NCBI GenBank assembly: GCA_013153755.1
Contig: JAADDU010000100.1
Span: forward strand, 1-10,118
DNA: 10,118 nt
Source of the DNA: Campylobacterota bacterium
GTDB lineage: Bacteria > Campylobacterota > Campylobacteria > Campylobacterales > Sulfurimonadaceae
Reading direction: 5' to 3'
The stretch's first letter is position 1. Each line of letters starts with the position of its first letter. A program made the translations under genes and the position numbers. The notes below the pieces were generated by a model. That model was not told the DNA's origin. It did not search any database and saw only the letters and a list, made by a program, of their open reading frames with translations. This document shows positions 1 to 5,163 of the stretch, piece by piece.

Positions 1-248
1 ATTATATATTTAAAATTGTAGATATAAACAGAATGGAGTTTAAAAAATTAAATACAAACTTAAGACTTAAAAACTTTGCAAAGCTTTGGATAAAAGATGA
101 AGATTTAAAAACTATCATAAAGGTATATGCAAATCTCATAAATGAGGATGAAAAAACATGTATAGAATTAGCACTAAAATATTCTCATAAATTAAAATAT
201 AAAATCAATATGAAAAAACGCATAAAAGGGATACCAGTTGTTGATTAG
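1..248 (+). CDS. LPS (Kdo/WaaP/InaA-type) kinase, C-terminal fragment cut by window edge
   Basis: The reading frame is open to the left edge (first full codon at base 3), so the internal ATG at 33 is probably not the true start. About 81 residues are visible and end at TAG 246-248. The fragment begins with a VDINRM motif. It matches the D-[LI]-[HN]-R motif of the Kdo/WaaP/InaA lipopolysaccharide kinase family, whose catalytic half ends this way. A NFxxLW segment, a helical YA-containing stretch and a basic tail (KMKKRIKG type) follow, as is usual for the C-terminus of this family. Such kinases phosphorylate Kdo or heptose of the LPS inner core at the cytoplasmic face of the inner membrane. 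The next gene overlaps by 11 bases, and all neighbours act on surface glycan, which supports the call. Most of the kinase fold is missing, so the substrate cannot be named. Confidence 0.6.
   Translation, partial: YIFKIVDINRMEFKKLNTNLRLKNFAKLWIKDEDLKTIIKVYANLINEDEKTCIELALKYSHKLKYKINMKKRIKGIPVVD
226..230 (+). promoter_or_regulatory. Ribosome binding site deciding a TTG start
   Basis: AAGGG lies 7 bases before TTG 238 and 10 before TTG 241. The first in-frame ATG (250) would be 19 bases away, which is too far. The site lies inside the end of the upstream kinase gene and so favours a TTG start for the deacetylase, with coupled translation. Confidence 0.5.
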
Positions 249-969
249 TATGATGTATCATCATGTAAATAGTGATAGGTGTTCAAATGAGCTAGAAGTA
301 TTTGAAGAACATCTTAAATATATTAGCCAAAATTTTACTTCTGTTTTTCCTACAAAAGATAAATTACCAAAAAAACCAATATGTCTTGTATTTGATGATG
401 GTTATTATGATTTTTATAAATTTATTTATCCACTTTTACAAAAATATAATCTAAAAGCATTACTAGCTATAACCCCCAAATATATACTAGATGATACACA
501 CATAGATGATAAAACAAGACTTAAGTTTGAACATAATGACCTTTTTAAAGAGTATAAAAATGCAACCTTTTGTACATATAAAGAACTCAAAGAGATGCAA
601 CTCAGTCAAACTGTTCAAATTGTCTCACACTCATATTCACATAAAAATCTTTTAGATACGGACACCAATTTAGAAGAAGAACTGCTAAAATCAAAAACTA
701 TCATAGAACAAAAACTAGACATAAAAGTTGAAAGTTTTGTGTTTCCTTTTGGAAGATATAACCAAGCTATACTAGATAAAACGATGCAATATTATGACTA
801 CTCTTTTAGGATAGGAAATGGCATTCAAAAAGATTTCAATGGTGTTAATGGTGTTATTTATCGTATAGATGGAGATTTTTTAAAAAGTAAAGATGAGATT
901 TTTTCCAAAAAAAATATGTTAAAATTTAGATTTAAAACATTTATAAAAACTATACTAGGTAACTCATGA
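238..969 (+). CDS. Polysaccharide deacetylase (NodB/CE4-like)
   Basis: This 243-residue protein has the CE4 (NodB homology) signature in order. FDDGY (residues 52-56) supplies the catalytic-base and metal aspartates D53 and D54. HSYSH (131-135) gives the HxxxH metal ligands. FPFGRYN (169-175) is the substrate-groove motif. The N-terminus, MMYHHV after four residues, is the typical first beta strand of the short family members. No signal peptide is visible, so it is probably cytoplasmic or membrane-associated and acts on a lipid-linked or nucleotide-linked intermediate. The likely chemistry is removal of an N-acetyl group from a sugar. The start is TTG 238 or 241, chosen by the Shine-Dalgarno position; ATG 250 or 253 is the alternative. 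It overlaps the kinase by 11 bases and the GT2 gene by the ATGA tetranucleotide, so it is part of a coupled operon. The exact glycan substrate is unknown. Confidence 0.85.
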   Translation: MLISMMYHHVNSDRCSNELEVFEEHLKYISQNFTSVFPTKDKLPKKPICLVFDDGYYDFYKFIYPLLQKYNLKALLAITPKYILDDTHIDDKTRLKFEHNDLFKEYKNATFCTYKELKEMQLSQTVQIVSHSYSHKNLLDTDTNLEEELLKSKTIIEQKLDIKVESFVFPFGRYNQAILDKTMQYYDYSFRIGNGIQKDFNGVNGVIYRIDGDFLKSKDEIFSKKNMLKFRFKTFIKTILGNS

Positions 970-1721
970 TAACAAATATCTCTGCTGTTGTTTTATCAAA
1001 AAACAATGAATCGACCATACAAAAAACACTAGATGCTTTAAAACTTTTTGATGATGTTGTCGTTTATGATAATGGCTCTATAGATAACACCTTAGATATT
1101 GTCAAAAGCTTTTCAAATGTAACACTCATAGAGGGAAAATTTAACGGTTTTGGTTGGACTAAAAATCAAGCTTCTTCTTTTGCTAAACATAATTGGATTT
1201 TAGTAGTTGATAGTGATGAAGTAGTAGATAAAGAATTATATGAAGAATTAAAACATAAAGAGTTGGATGCTGATACTGTCTATAAAGTAAATTTTCGTGC
1301 TTTTTATAAAGAAATCGAAGTTAAACATTGTGGTTGGAACAACCAAAAAATCAAACGCTTATATAACAGAACAATTACACACTATAACAGCAATGATGTT
1401 CATGAAGATATTATCACTAACAAACTTAAAACTGAACTTTTAAAAGGCAATATGCTACACTATAGCTATCAAAGTATCGAACAGTTTATAAACAAAGCAA
1501 ATAATTACTCAACTCTTTTTGCTAAAAATAATATAGGTAAAAAAAAGTCTTCCCCTTCAAAAGCATTTTTTAATGCTTTGTATTCTTTTATCAAAACATA
1601 CTTTTTTAAACAAGGTTTTCGTGATGGATATGTTGGACTTATCATAGCTTTTTCCCACATGGTTACTAACTTTTACAAGTACATGAAACTTTATGAGGCA
1701 AATAAAGAACTAAAAAGATAG
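966..1721 (+). CDS. Glycosyltransferase family 2, WaaE/KdtX-like
   Basis: This 251-residue GT-A glycosyltransferase starts at ATG 966 inside the stop of the deacetylase (ATGA overlap). The N-terminal Rossmann-like part shows VVYDNGSIDNT (residues 32-42), the nucleotide-sugar binding loop. DSDE (82-85) is the DxD-type metal site, preceded by the WILVVDSDE strand. KIKRLYNR (128-135) and a VHEDI segment (145-149) are typical of the WaaE/KdtX subfamily, which adds glucose or another hexose to inner-core heptose. The C-terminal 55 residues hold two hydrophobic or amphipathic stretches (about 200-215 and 220-236) that could dock the enzyme to the inner membrane. Its end overlaps the end of the convergent GT9 gene by 12 bases. 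The family is clear. The donor sugar and acceptor are inferred only from context. Confidence 0.88.
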   Translation: MITNISAVVLSKNNESTIQKTLDALKLFDDVVVYDNGSIDNTLDIVKSFSNVTLIEGKFNGFGWTKNQASSFAKHNWILVVDSDEVVDKELYEELKHKELDADTVYKVNFRAFYKEIEVKHCGWNNQKIKRLYNRTITHYNSNDVHEDIITNKLKTELLKGNMLHYSYQSIEQFINKANNYSTLFAKNNIGKKKSSPSKAFFNALYSFIKTYFFKQGFRDGYVGLIIAFSHMVTNFYKYMKLYEANKELKR

Positions 1722-2669
1722 TTCCCCCTTAACCTCATCAAAAAGCTCCTGCTTTTTCACTGCATCTAAAGGTATCATGTAGTGTTTTTGTTTGGTTATA
1801 TCCCCAACACTTTTCCACCTTTTGGCACTTGCAAAAAGAGAGTCTGCAAAAAATGTCATAGTAGCAGTTCCTACCAAAGATGCAAGATGGTATGTTCCTG
1901 TTGAAGTAGATACAAAAAGTTTAAAATTGCTTATGAGTTTTGCAAACTCCACCAAACCATCTTTTGATACATAAAAAACAACTCCCCTACCCTCTAGGCG
2001 TTTTTGCATCTCATCACAAAGGTTTTGCTCATCAGGTCCAAATGTCAAAACAACATCATATTTATTCTCTAAAAGCACTGCATCTATGAGTTTTTCATAC
2101 TCATCAAGACTCCAGTTTGCATCAGATGAACCACCAAAACCAACATGAAACGCTATAACATCCCTCTTTATGCCGTACTCTTTTTTAAACTCATCATACA
2201 CACTCTTTGCATCTACAAACTCCAAAAGAGGTTTTTTATACTCTGTGTCCATATCTTTAAAAAGGCTCTTACAAAGCTCTATGTTGTACTCAAACTCAGC
2301 CATTTTTACCTGACTTCTTCTTTGTTTTACCCTTTTGTTGTAAAAGATTTGGGCTATTTTGGTAGCGGGAGCTATACGGATGGGGATAGATGCCAAAAAC
2401 TGAGCAAATGCCACGCGAGTATTTGAAAACATGGTTATAGATGCATCTACTCTCAAAGCTCTAAGTTCACTAGCCAAAGAGAGCAAAGACTGCCCATTAT
2501 CTACAACTACTGCATCTATAAAATCACATGCTCTTGCAAGTGCAACATTTAGTGGAGCTACACAAACAACTATCTCATTTTTTGGGTTATGTTTTTTTAG
2601 CAGATATATAGCCGGAAGTGTTGTTATAAAATCTCCAAGCTTATCTGTACGAACTATAAGTATCTTCAT
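1710..2669 (-). CDS. Glycosyltransferase family 9 (ADP-heptose:LPS heptosyltransferase-like)
   Basis: This 319-residue GT-B enzyme begins MKILIVRTDKLGDF, the GT9 N-terminal glycine loop with the conserved catalytic D13. The C-terminal domain has FHVGFGGSSDANW (174-186), which replaces the usual GA/S-x-x-x-K-x-W donor loop. STSTGTYHLAS (254-264) matches the S/T-GPxHLA motif that binds the ADP part of the donor. In this family the reaction transfers L-glycero-D-manno-heptose to the inner core at the cytoplasmic face. The usual proline in GPxHLA is T259 here and the donor loop is divergent, so it may be a third, non-WaaC/WaaF heptosyltransferase or use another sugar. It is the only gene on the minus strand and carries six copies of the TAGATGCA core in 960 bases. 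No Shine-Dalgarno sequence is obvious before ATG 2669. Confidence 0.85.
   Translation of the reverse strand: MKILIVRTDKLGDFITTLPAIYLLKKHNPKNEIVVCVAPLNVALARACDFIDAVVVDNGQSLLSLASELRALRVDASITMFSNTRVAFAQFLASIPIRIAPATKIAQIFYNKRVKQRRSQVKMAEFEYNIELCKSLFKDMDTEYKKPLLEFVDAKSVYDEFKKEYGIKRDVIAFHVGFGGSSDANWSLDEYEKLIDAVLLENKYDVVLTFGPDEQNLCDEMQKRLEGRGVVFYVSKDGLVEFAKLISNFKLFVSTSTGTYHLASLVGTATMTFFADSLFASAKRWKSVGDITKQKHYMIPLDAVKKQELFDEVKGELSF
1759..1768 (-). repeat. TAGATGCAGT repeat copy 1
   Basis: An exact copy in the 3' part of the GT9 gene, read as Leu-Asp-Ala-Val in the gene's frame. Confidence 0.7.
2077..2086 (-). repeat. TAGATGCAGT repeat copy 2
   Basis: An exact copy in the GT9 gene, encoding Ile-Asp-Ala-Val. 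Confidence 0.7.
2438..2449. repeat. Perfect 12-bp palindrome made of two overlapping repeat cores
   Basis: TAGATGCATCTA reads the same on both strands, so the core TAGATGCA occurs in both orientations at one site inside the GT9 gene. Confidence 0.6.
2509..2518 (-). repeat. TAGATGCAGT repeat copy 3
   Basis: An exact copy in the 5' third of the GT9 gene, encoding Ile-Asp-Ala-Val. Confidence 0.7.
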
Positions 2670-2675
2670 CTGGGT

Positions 2676-2681
2676 ATTTTA
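2676..2681 (-). promoter_or_regulatory. Possible -10 element of the GT9 gene
   Basis: TAAAAT (minus strand) lies 6 bases before the ATG of the GT9 gene. It would place transcription start at or next to the start codon, giving a leaderless mRNA. The base composition is AT-rich and there is no clear -35, so this is a weak call. Confidence 0.3.
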
Positions 2682-2693
2682 ACCTAAAAACGA

Positions 2694-2699
2694 TATAAT
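2694..2699 (+). promoter_or_regulatory. -10 promoter element of the glycosidase-like gene
   Basis: A perfect TATAAT lies 7 bases upstream of ATG 2707, and no Shine-Dalgarno sequence separates them (the spacer is C-rich). Transcription would start at about the A of the ATG. Sigma-70 promoters in this phylum often lack a -35 box, so the -10 alone is meaningful. If the true start is the in-frame ATG at 2782, the same promoter would give a 5' leader of about 75 bases. Confidence 0.5.
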
Positions 2700-2706
2700 C
2701 CCCCTT

Positions 2707-3987
2707 ATGAAAGAACCATTTAACTGGGATGAGTATTCCGACCAACCAGCACTACTAAAAGACAGAGCATTTAAAAAGCAGATGCGTAAAAAAGAGTCTA
2801 GCTCTTTGTTTAAAACCATCCTCACCTCACTTGTTGTATTACCATTTTCACTTATGATGATGCCGTTTGTAAAAAGAAAAGAGGTAAAAAGTAGTGAGTT
2901 TTTCTCTATAGGTGTAGATTTTGAGCGAGAAAGTAAACTTACACTTGAACTTTTAGATGAGTTAGATGCAGATAATATTTTAGTTCGTATAAAACTCTGG
3001 GAGATGGAAAAACTAGATGCACTAAAAGAGTTTTTAACTAAAACAAAACACAGAAAAATCACACTTAAAATACTCCAAGACAGAGAGCATATAGAGGATT
3101 TAAACCTACTTGAAGATGATTTGAGAACTATCTTTAAAAAGTTAGATGCAGTGGTTAATATATTTGAGATAGGCTCAACCATAAACAGAGCAAAATGGGG
3201 CTTTTTTAGTGTTGATGAATATAGTAGATTTTATAAAACGGCTTATGACTTAAAACAAAAAGAGTTTAAACACATAAAGCTCCTAGGTAGTGGAGTTATA
3301 GACTTTGAGTATCACTTTACTGCCCATACACTATTTAACTTTTACAAATACCATTATGACGGTGTGGCATCTTTACTTTATGTAGATAGAAGAGGTGCTC
3401 CTGAAAATACTCAGATGGGGTTTACTCTATCAGATAAAATCGCCCTGCTTAGCACTATGGTATGGCTAAGCCCAAAAACATCAAATAAACTCTATATCAC
3501 AGAAACAAACTGGCCCATAAGTGGTACTGCTCCCTATGCACCGACAAGTGAATATGAGTGTGTAGATGAAAACTCCTATGCGAACTTTATGTTACGCTAC
3601 TATCTTTTAGCTTTTGCTTCTCAACAAGTAGATGCACTCTCTTGGCATCAACTCATAGCAAGAGGTTATGGGCTTGTTGATAACATAGGTGGTATAAGAA
3701 AAAGGGATGCTTTTTATACATTTAAAACTATGTTAAAACACCTTAAAAATGCACAGTTTTTAAGACTAGATATAAAAAGAGGCTACTATATACTACAATG
3801 CTTAGTAGATGAGAGATTACTTCAAATTCATTGGTCAACAAAAGAACAAAATCTAAAAAATGAAGATAGTTTTGAGGTGTATTTGAGAGATGGAGAGAAG
3901 ATAGAAAGTGAAGATATAACCATATCAGAGTCACCAACTTACATATATATAACAAAAGCAGTATCACAAAAAGTAAACTGCATCTAA
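2707..3987 (+). CDS. Membrane-anchored glycosidase-like TIM-barrel protein (clan GH-A type)
   Basis: This 426-residue protein has a basic patch (KKQMRKK, 23-29), then one hydrophobic segment (about 36-55), then a large soluble part, consistent with a type II inner-membrane anchor. The soluble part reads like a clan GH-A barrel. The strand NIFEIGSTIN has E154 in the place of the acid/base residue. KLYITETNWP has E266 in the position of the nucleophile (the classic T-E-x-x-W end of strand 7). SWHQLIARGYGL (312-323) fits strand 8. A beta-rich tail (about 350-426) resembles the C-terminal sandwich of GH39/GH5-like enzymes. It is flanked by a GT9 gene and waaF, so a role in trimming or remodelling LPS or another surface glycan is plausible. 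No family assignment is certain, and it could be a catalytically inactive scaffold. The start may instead be ATG 2782, which would give a cleaner signal-anchor. The stop codon lies inside a TAGATGCAGT-family repeat. Confidence 0.55.
   Translation: MKEPFNWDEYSDQPALLKDRAFKKQMRKKESSSLFKTILTSLVVLPFSLMMMPFVKRKEVKSSEFFSIGVDFERESKLTLELLDELDADNILVRIKLWEMEKLDALKEFLTKTKHRKITLKILQDREHIEDLNLLEDDLRTIFKKLDAVVNIFEIGSTINRAKWGFFSVDEYSRFYKTAYDLKQKEFKHIKLLGSGVIDFEYHFTAHTLFNFYKYHYDGVASLLYVDRRGAPENTQMGFTLSDKIALLSTMVWLSPKTSNKLYITETNWPISGTAPYAPTSEYECVDENSYANFMLRYYLLAFASQQVDALSWHQLIARGYGLVDNIGGIRKRDAFYTFKTMLKHLKNAQFLRLDIKRGYYILQCLVDERLLQIHWSTKEQNLKNEDSFEVYLRDGEKIESEDITISESPTYIYITKAVSQKVNCI
3143..3152 (+). repeat. 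TAGATGCAGT repeat copy 4
   Basis: An exact copy in the glycosidase-like gene, encoding Leu-Asp-Ala-Val. Core-only copies at 2963, 3014 and 3629 lie in the same gene. Confidence 0.7.
3977..3986 (-). repeat. TAGATGCAGT repeat copy 5, spanning a stop codon
   Basis: An exact copy in which the last two codons and the first two bases of TAA of the glycosidase-like gene form the motif. It lies in a different frame and orientation from the Asp-Ala-coding copies and 6 bases before the long hairpin. Confidence 0.7.
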
Positions 3988-3992
3988 TCCCA

Positions 3993-4037
3993 ACTTTCTT
4001 TCTAGTTCTCATACTGAGTATGGGAACTAGAGAAAGT
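3993..4037. promoter_or_regulatory. Long hairpin/palindrome between the glycosidase-like gene and waaF
   Basis: Arms 3993-4015 and 4017-4037 pair over about 20 bp. There is a two-base bulge (3999-4000) and one G-T pair (4009/4023), and the centre is at 4016. No T-tract follows on either strand, so it is not a canonical intrinsic terminator. The inner part (AGTTC-x-CATACT and its mirror) is nearly symmetric, as an operator would be. A TATAGG hexamer at 4037-4042 could be a weak -10 for waaF. The choice between operator, RNA-processing hairpin and Rho-assisted terminator is open. Confidence 0.6.
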
Positions 4038-4053
4038 ATAGGATGGAAAATAA

Positions 4054-4057
4054 AGGA
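4054..4057 (+). promoter_or_regulatory. Ribosome binding site of waaF
   Basis: AGGA lies 5 bases before ATG 4063 and fixes that start codon. Confidence 0.6.
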
Positions 4058-4062
4058 TAAAA

Positions 4063-5040
4063 ATGAGAATCTTAGTAATACTTCCAAACTGGCTTGGAGA
4101 TGCCGTCATGACAACCCCTGCCATCGAGTTACTTGCATCTACATACAAAGATGTAAAATTTACATTTGTCGGTAGTTTTGCAAGTATAGAAGCACTAAAG
4201 TACCATCCTTTATGTGAAAAAGCAGTTATAGATGAGACTAAAAAAGCAAAAAATAGATTTCTCGCGACTTTTCAGCTTGCAAAAGAGTTAGGAACTTTTA
4301 ATCTAGCCATAACTTTTAGAAACCAAATCCACTCATCTTTACTACTAAGATTTACAGATACAGTTGTCTGCATAGCTAGAAAATCGTGGCACTCTATGTT
4401 TTTACTATCTCATACACCAACCATACCCACTTCCCAACACCTAGTAAAACAATACGCCCAACTAGCCATGGTAGATGCAGATAGCTATGATGAAAATATA
4501 CCAAAACTAAGACTATACATAAAACCAAAAGAGTTTGACAAACCGATGCTTGGCATAAATGCTGGTGCAACTTATGGAAGTGCAAAAAGATGGTATCCTG
4601 AGAGATTTGCAGAGGTTGCATCAAGTTTTAGAGACAAGTTTAATATCATAATCTTTGGTGGACCAAATGAAGTAGAGATGGCTAAAGATATAGAGCAAAA
4701 TTTAGATGCACTGGGTGTAAAAAACTACACAAACTTAGCAGGAAAAACAACTATAGAAGAACTTTGCGCAAATATAGGTGGATGCTCACTATTTATTACA
4801 AATGACAGTGGTCCTATGCATATATCAGCAGCTTACCAAGTACCAACAGTAGCGATTTTTGGACCTACAAAATACAAAGAAACTTCACAATGGGCAAATG
4901 AAAAAAGCACCATAGTAAGACACGAGATGGAGTGTAGCCCATGTATGAAAAGGGAATGTCCTCTTAAACATCATGAATGTATGACAAGTATCACTGCATC
5001 TGAGGTTATAGATGCAGTCAAAGAGTTACTTAAATATTAA
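4063..5040 (+). CDS. waaF: ADP-heptose:LPS heptosyltransferase II
   Basis: This 325-residue GT9 protein transfers the second L-glycero-D-manno-heptose onto heptose I of the LPS inner core, using ADP-heptose, at the cytoplasmic face of the inner membrane. The N-terminus ILPNWLGDAVM carries the catalytic D13. NAGATYGSAKRWYPERFA (166-183) is the donor-binding loop with the family's KRW. NDSGPMHIS (247-255) and VAIFGPT (263-269) are the ADP-binding strands. The tail has the cysteine-rich stretch CSPC-x4-CP-x4-H-x-CM (C291, C294, C299, C306), which is typical of WaaF rather than WaaC. The length fits the family. It follows the hairpin at 3993-4037 and ends in two overlapping hairpins. Four exact TAGATGCA cores lie inside. 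Confidence 0.93.
   Translation: MRILVILPNWLGDAVMTTPAIELLASTYKDVKFTFVGSFASIEALKYHPLCEKAVIDETKKAKNRFLATFQLAKELGTFNLAITFRNQIHSSLLLRFTDTVVCIARKSWHSMFLLSHTPTIPTSQHLVKQYAQLAMVDADSYDENIPKLRLYIKPKEFDKPMLGINAGATYGSAKRWYPERFAEVASSFRDKFNIIIFGGPNEVEMAKDIEQNLDALGVKNYTNLAGKTTIEELCANIGGCSLFITNDSGPMHISAAYQVPTVAIFGPTKYKETSQWANEKSTIVRHEMECSPCMKRECPLKHHECMTSITASEVIDAVKELLKY
4993..5018. repeat. Perfect inverted pair of the TAGATGCAGT repeat
   Basis: ACTGCATCT (4993-5001) and AGATGCAGT (5010-5018) are exact reverse complements across an 8-base loop. They sit 22 bases before the waaF stop codon. The right arm is a full 10-mer copy (5009-5018). The left arm is a 9-of-10 copy. Pairs of uptake sequences near gene ends have this arrangement in Neisseria and Haemophilus. 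Confidence 0.75.
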
Positions 5041-5050
5041 AGCAACTCTT
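5021..5050 (+). terminator. Terminator-like hairpin at the end of waaF
   Basis: AAGAGTT (5021-5027) pairs with AACTCTT (5044-5050). Inside it are one mismatch and a further CTT/AAG pairing (5029-5031 with 5040-5042). The left arm lies in the last codons of waaF. The following stretch is AAAATTTTATTAT, a short imperfect T-run, so termination may be weak. Confidence 0.4.
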
Positions 5051-5131
5051 AAAATTTTATTATGCTCTTCTTGATAGATATTTATCTTCCACTCTATTGA
5101 CATACTAATATAGTTTTGAGAAATTATATCT

Positions 5132-5137
5132 TATAAT
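5132..5137 (+). promoter_or_regulatory. -10 element of the glnD-glmS transcript
   Basis: A perfect TATAAT in the 123-base gap after waaF would start transcription near 5144, about 20 bases before the glnD start. No well-spaced -35 is seen: a TTGACA at 5097-5102 is 29 bases away, which is too far. T-rich sequence upstream is usual in this phylum. Confidence 0.45.
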
Positions 5138-5152
5138 GACAAAAAGAGAATT

Positions 5153-5155
5153 AGG
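5153..5155 (+). promoter_or_regulatory. Ribosome binding site supporting the TTG start of glnD
   Basis: AGG lies 8 bases before TTG 5164. An in-frame TAG at 5152-5154 excludes any start further upstream. The first in-frame ATG is at about codon 62, inside the conserved region before the nucleotidyltransferase motif, so TTG is the best start. Confidence 0.5.
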
Positions 5156-5163
5156 CATATAAT

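Noticed and set aside
907..914. A8 tract in the deacetylase (and another at 1539-1546 in the GT2 gene) as slippage sites
   Set aside because: Such A-runs are common in low-GC Lys-rich coding sequence and both frames remain intact.
2145..2426. Plus-strand open frame inside the GT9 gene
   Set aside because: It is the complement of a recognised GT9 gene and has no motif or ribosome binding site.
2679..3182. 167-codon open frame on the minus strand
   Set aside because: It is Ser-rich and lies antisense to the start of the glycosidase-like gene, whose frame has far better protein character. It has no family motif.
3743..4087. 114-codon hydrophobic open frame on the minus strand
   Set aside because: It runs across the hairpin and the antisense of two supported genes. 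Its hydrophobic composition is what the complement of Lys/Glu-rich coding sequence gives.
5041..5163. A small RNA or riboswitch in the waaF-glnD gap
   Set aside because: The 123 bases hold only a weak terminator and a promoter. No conserved RNA fold is recognisable.
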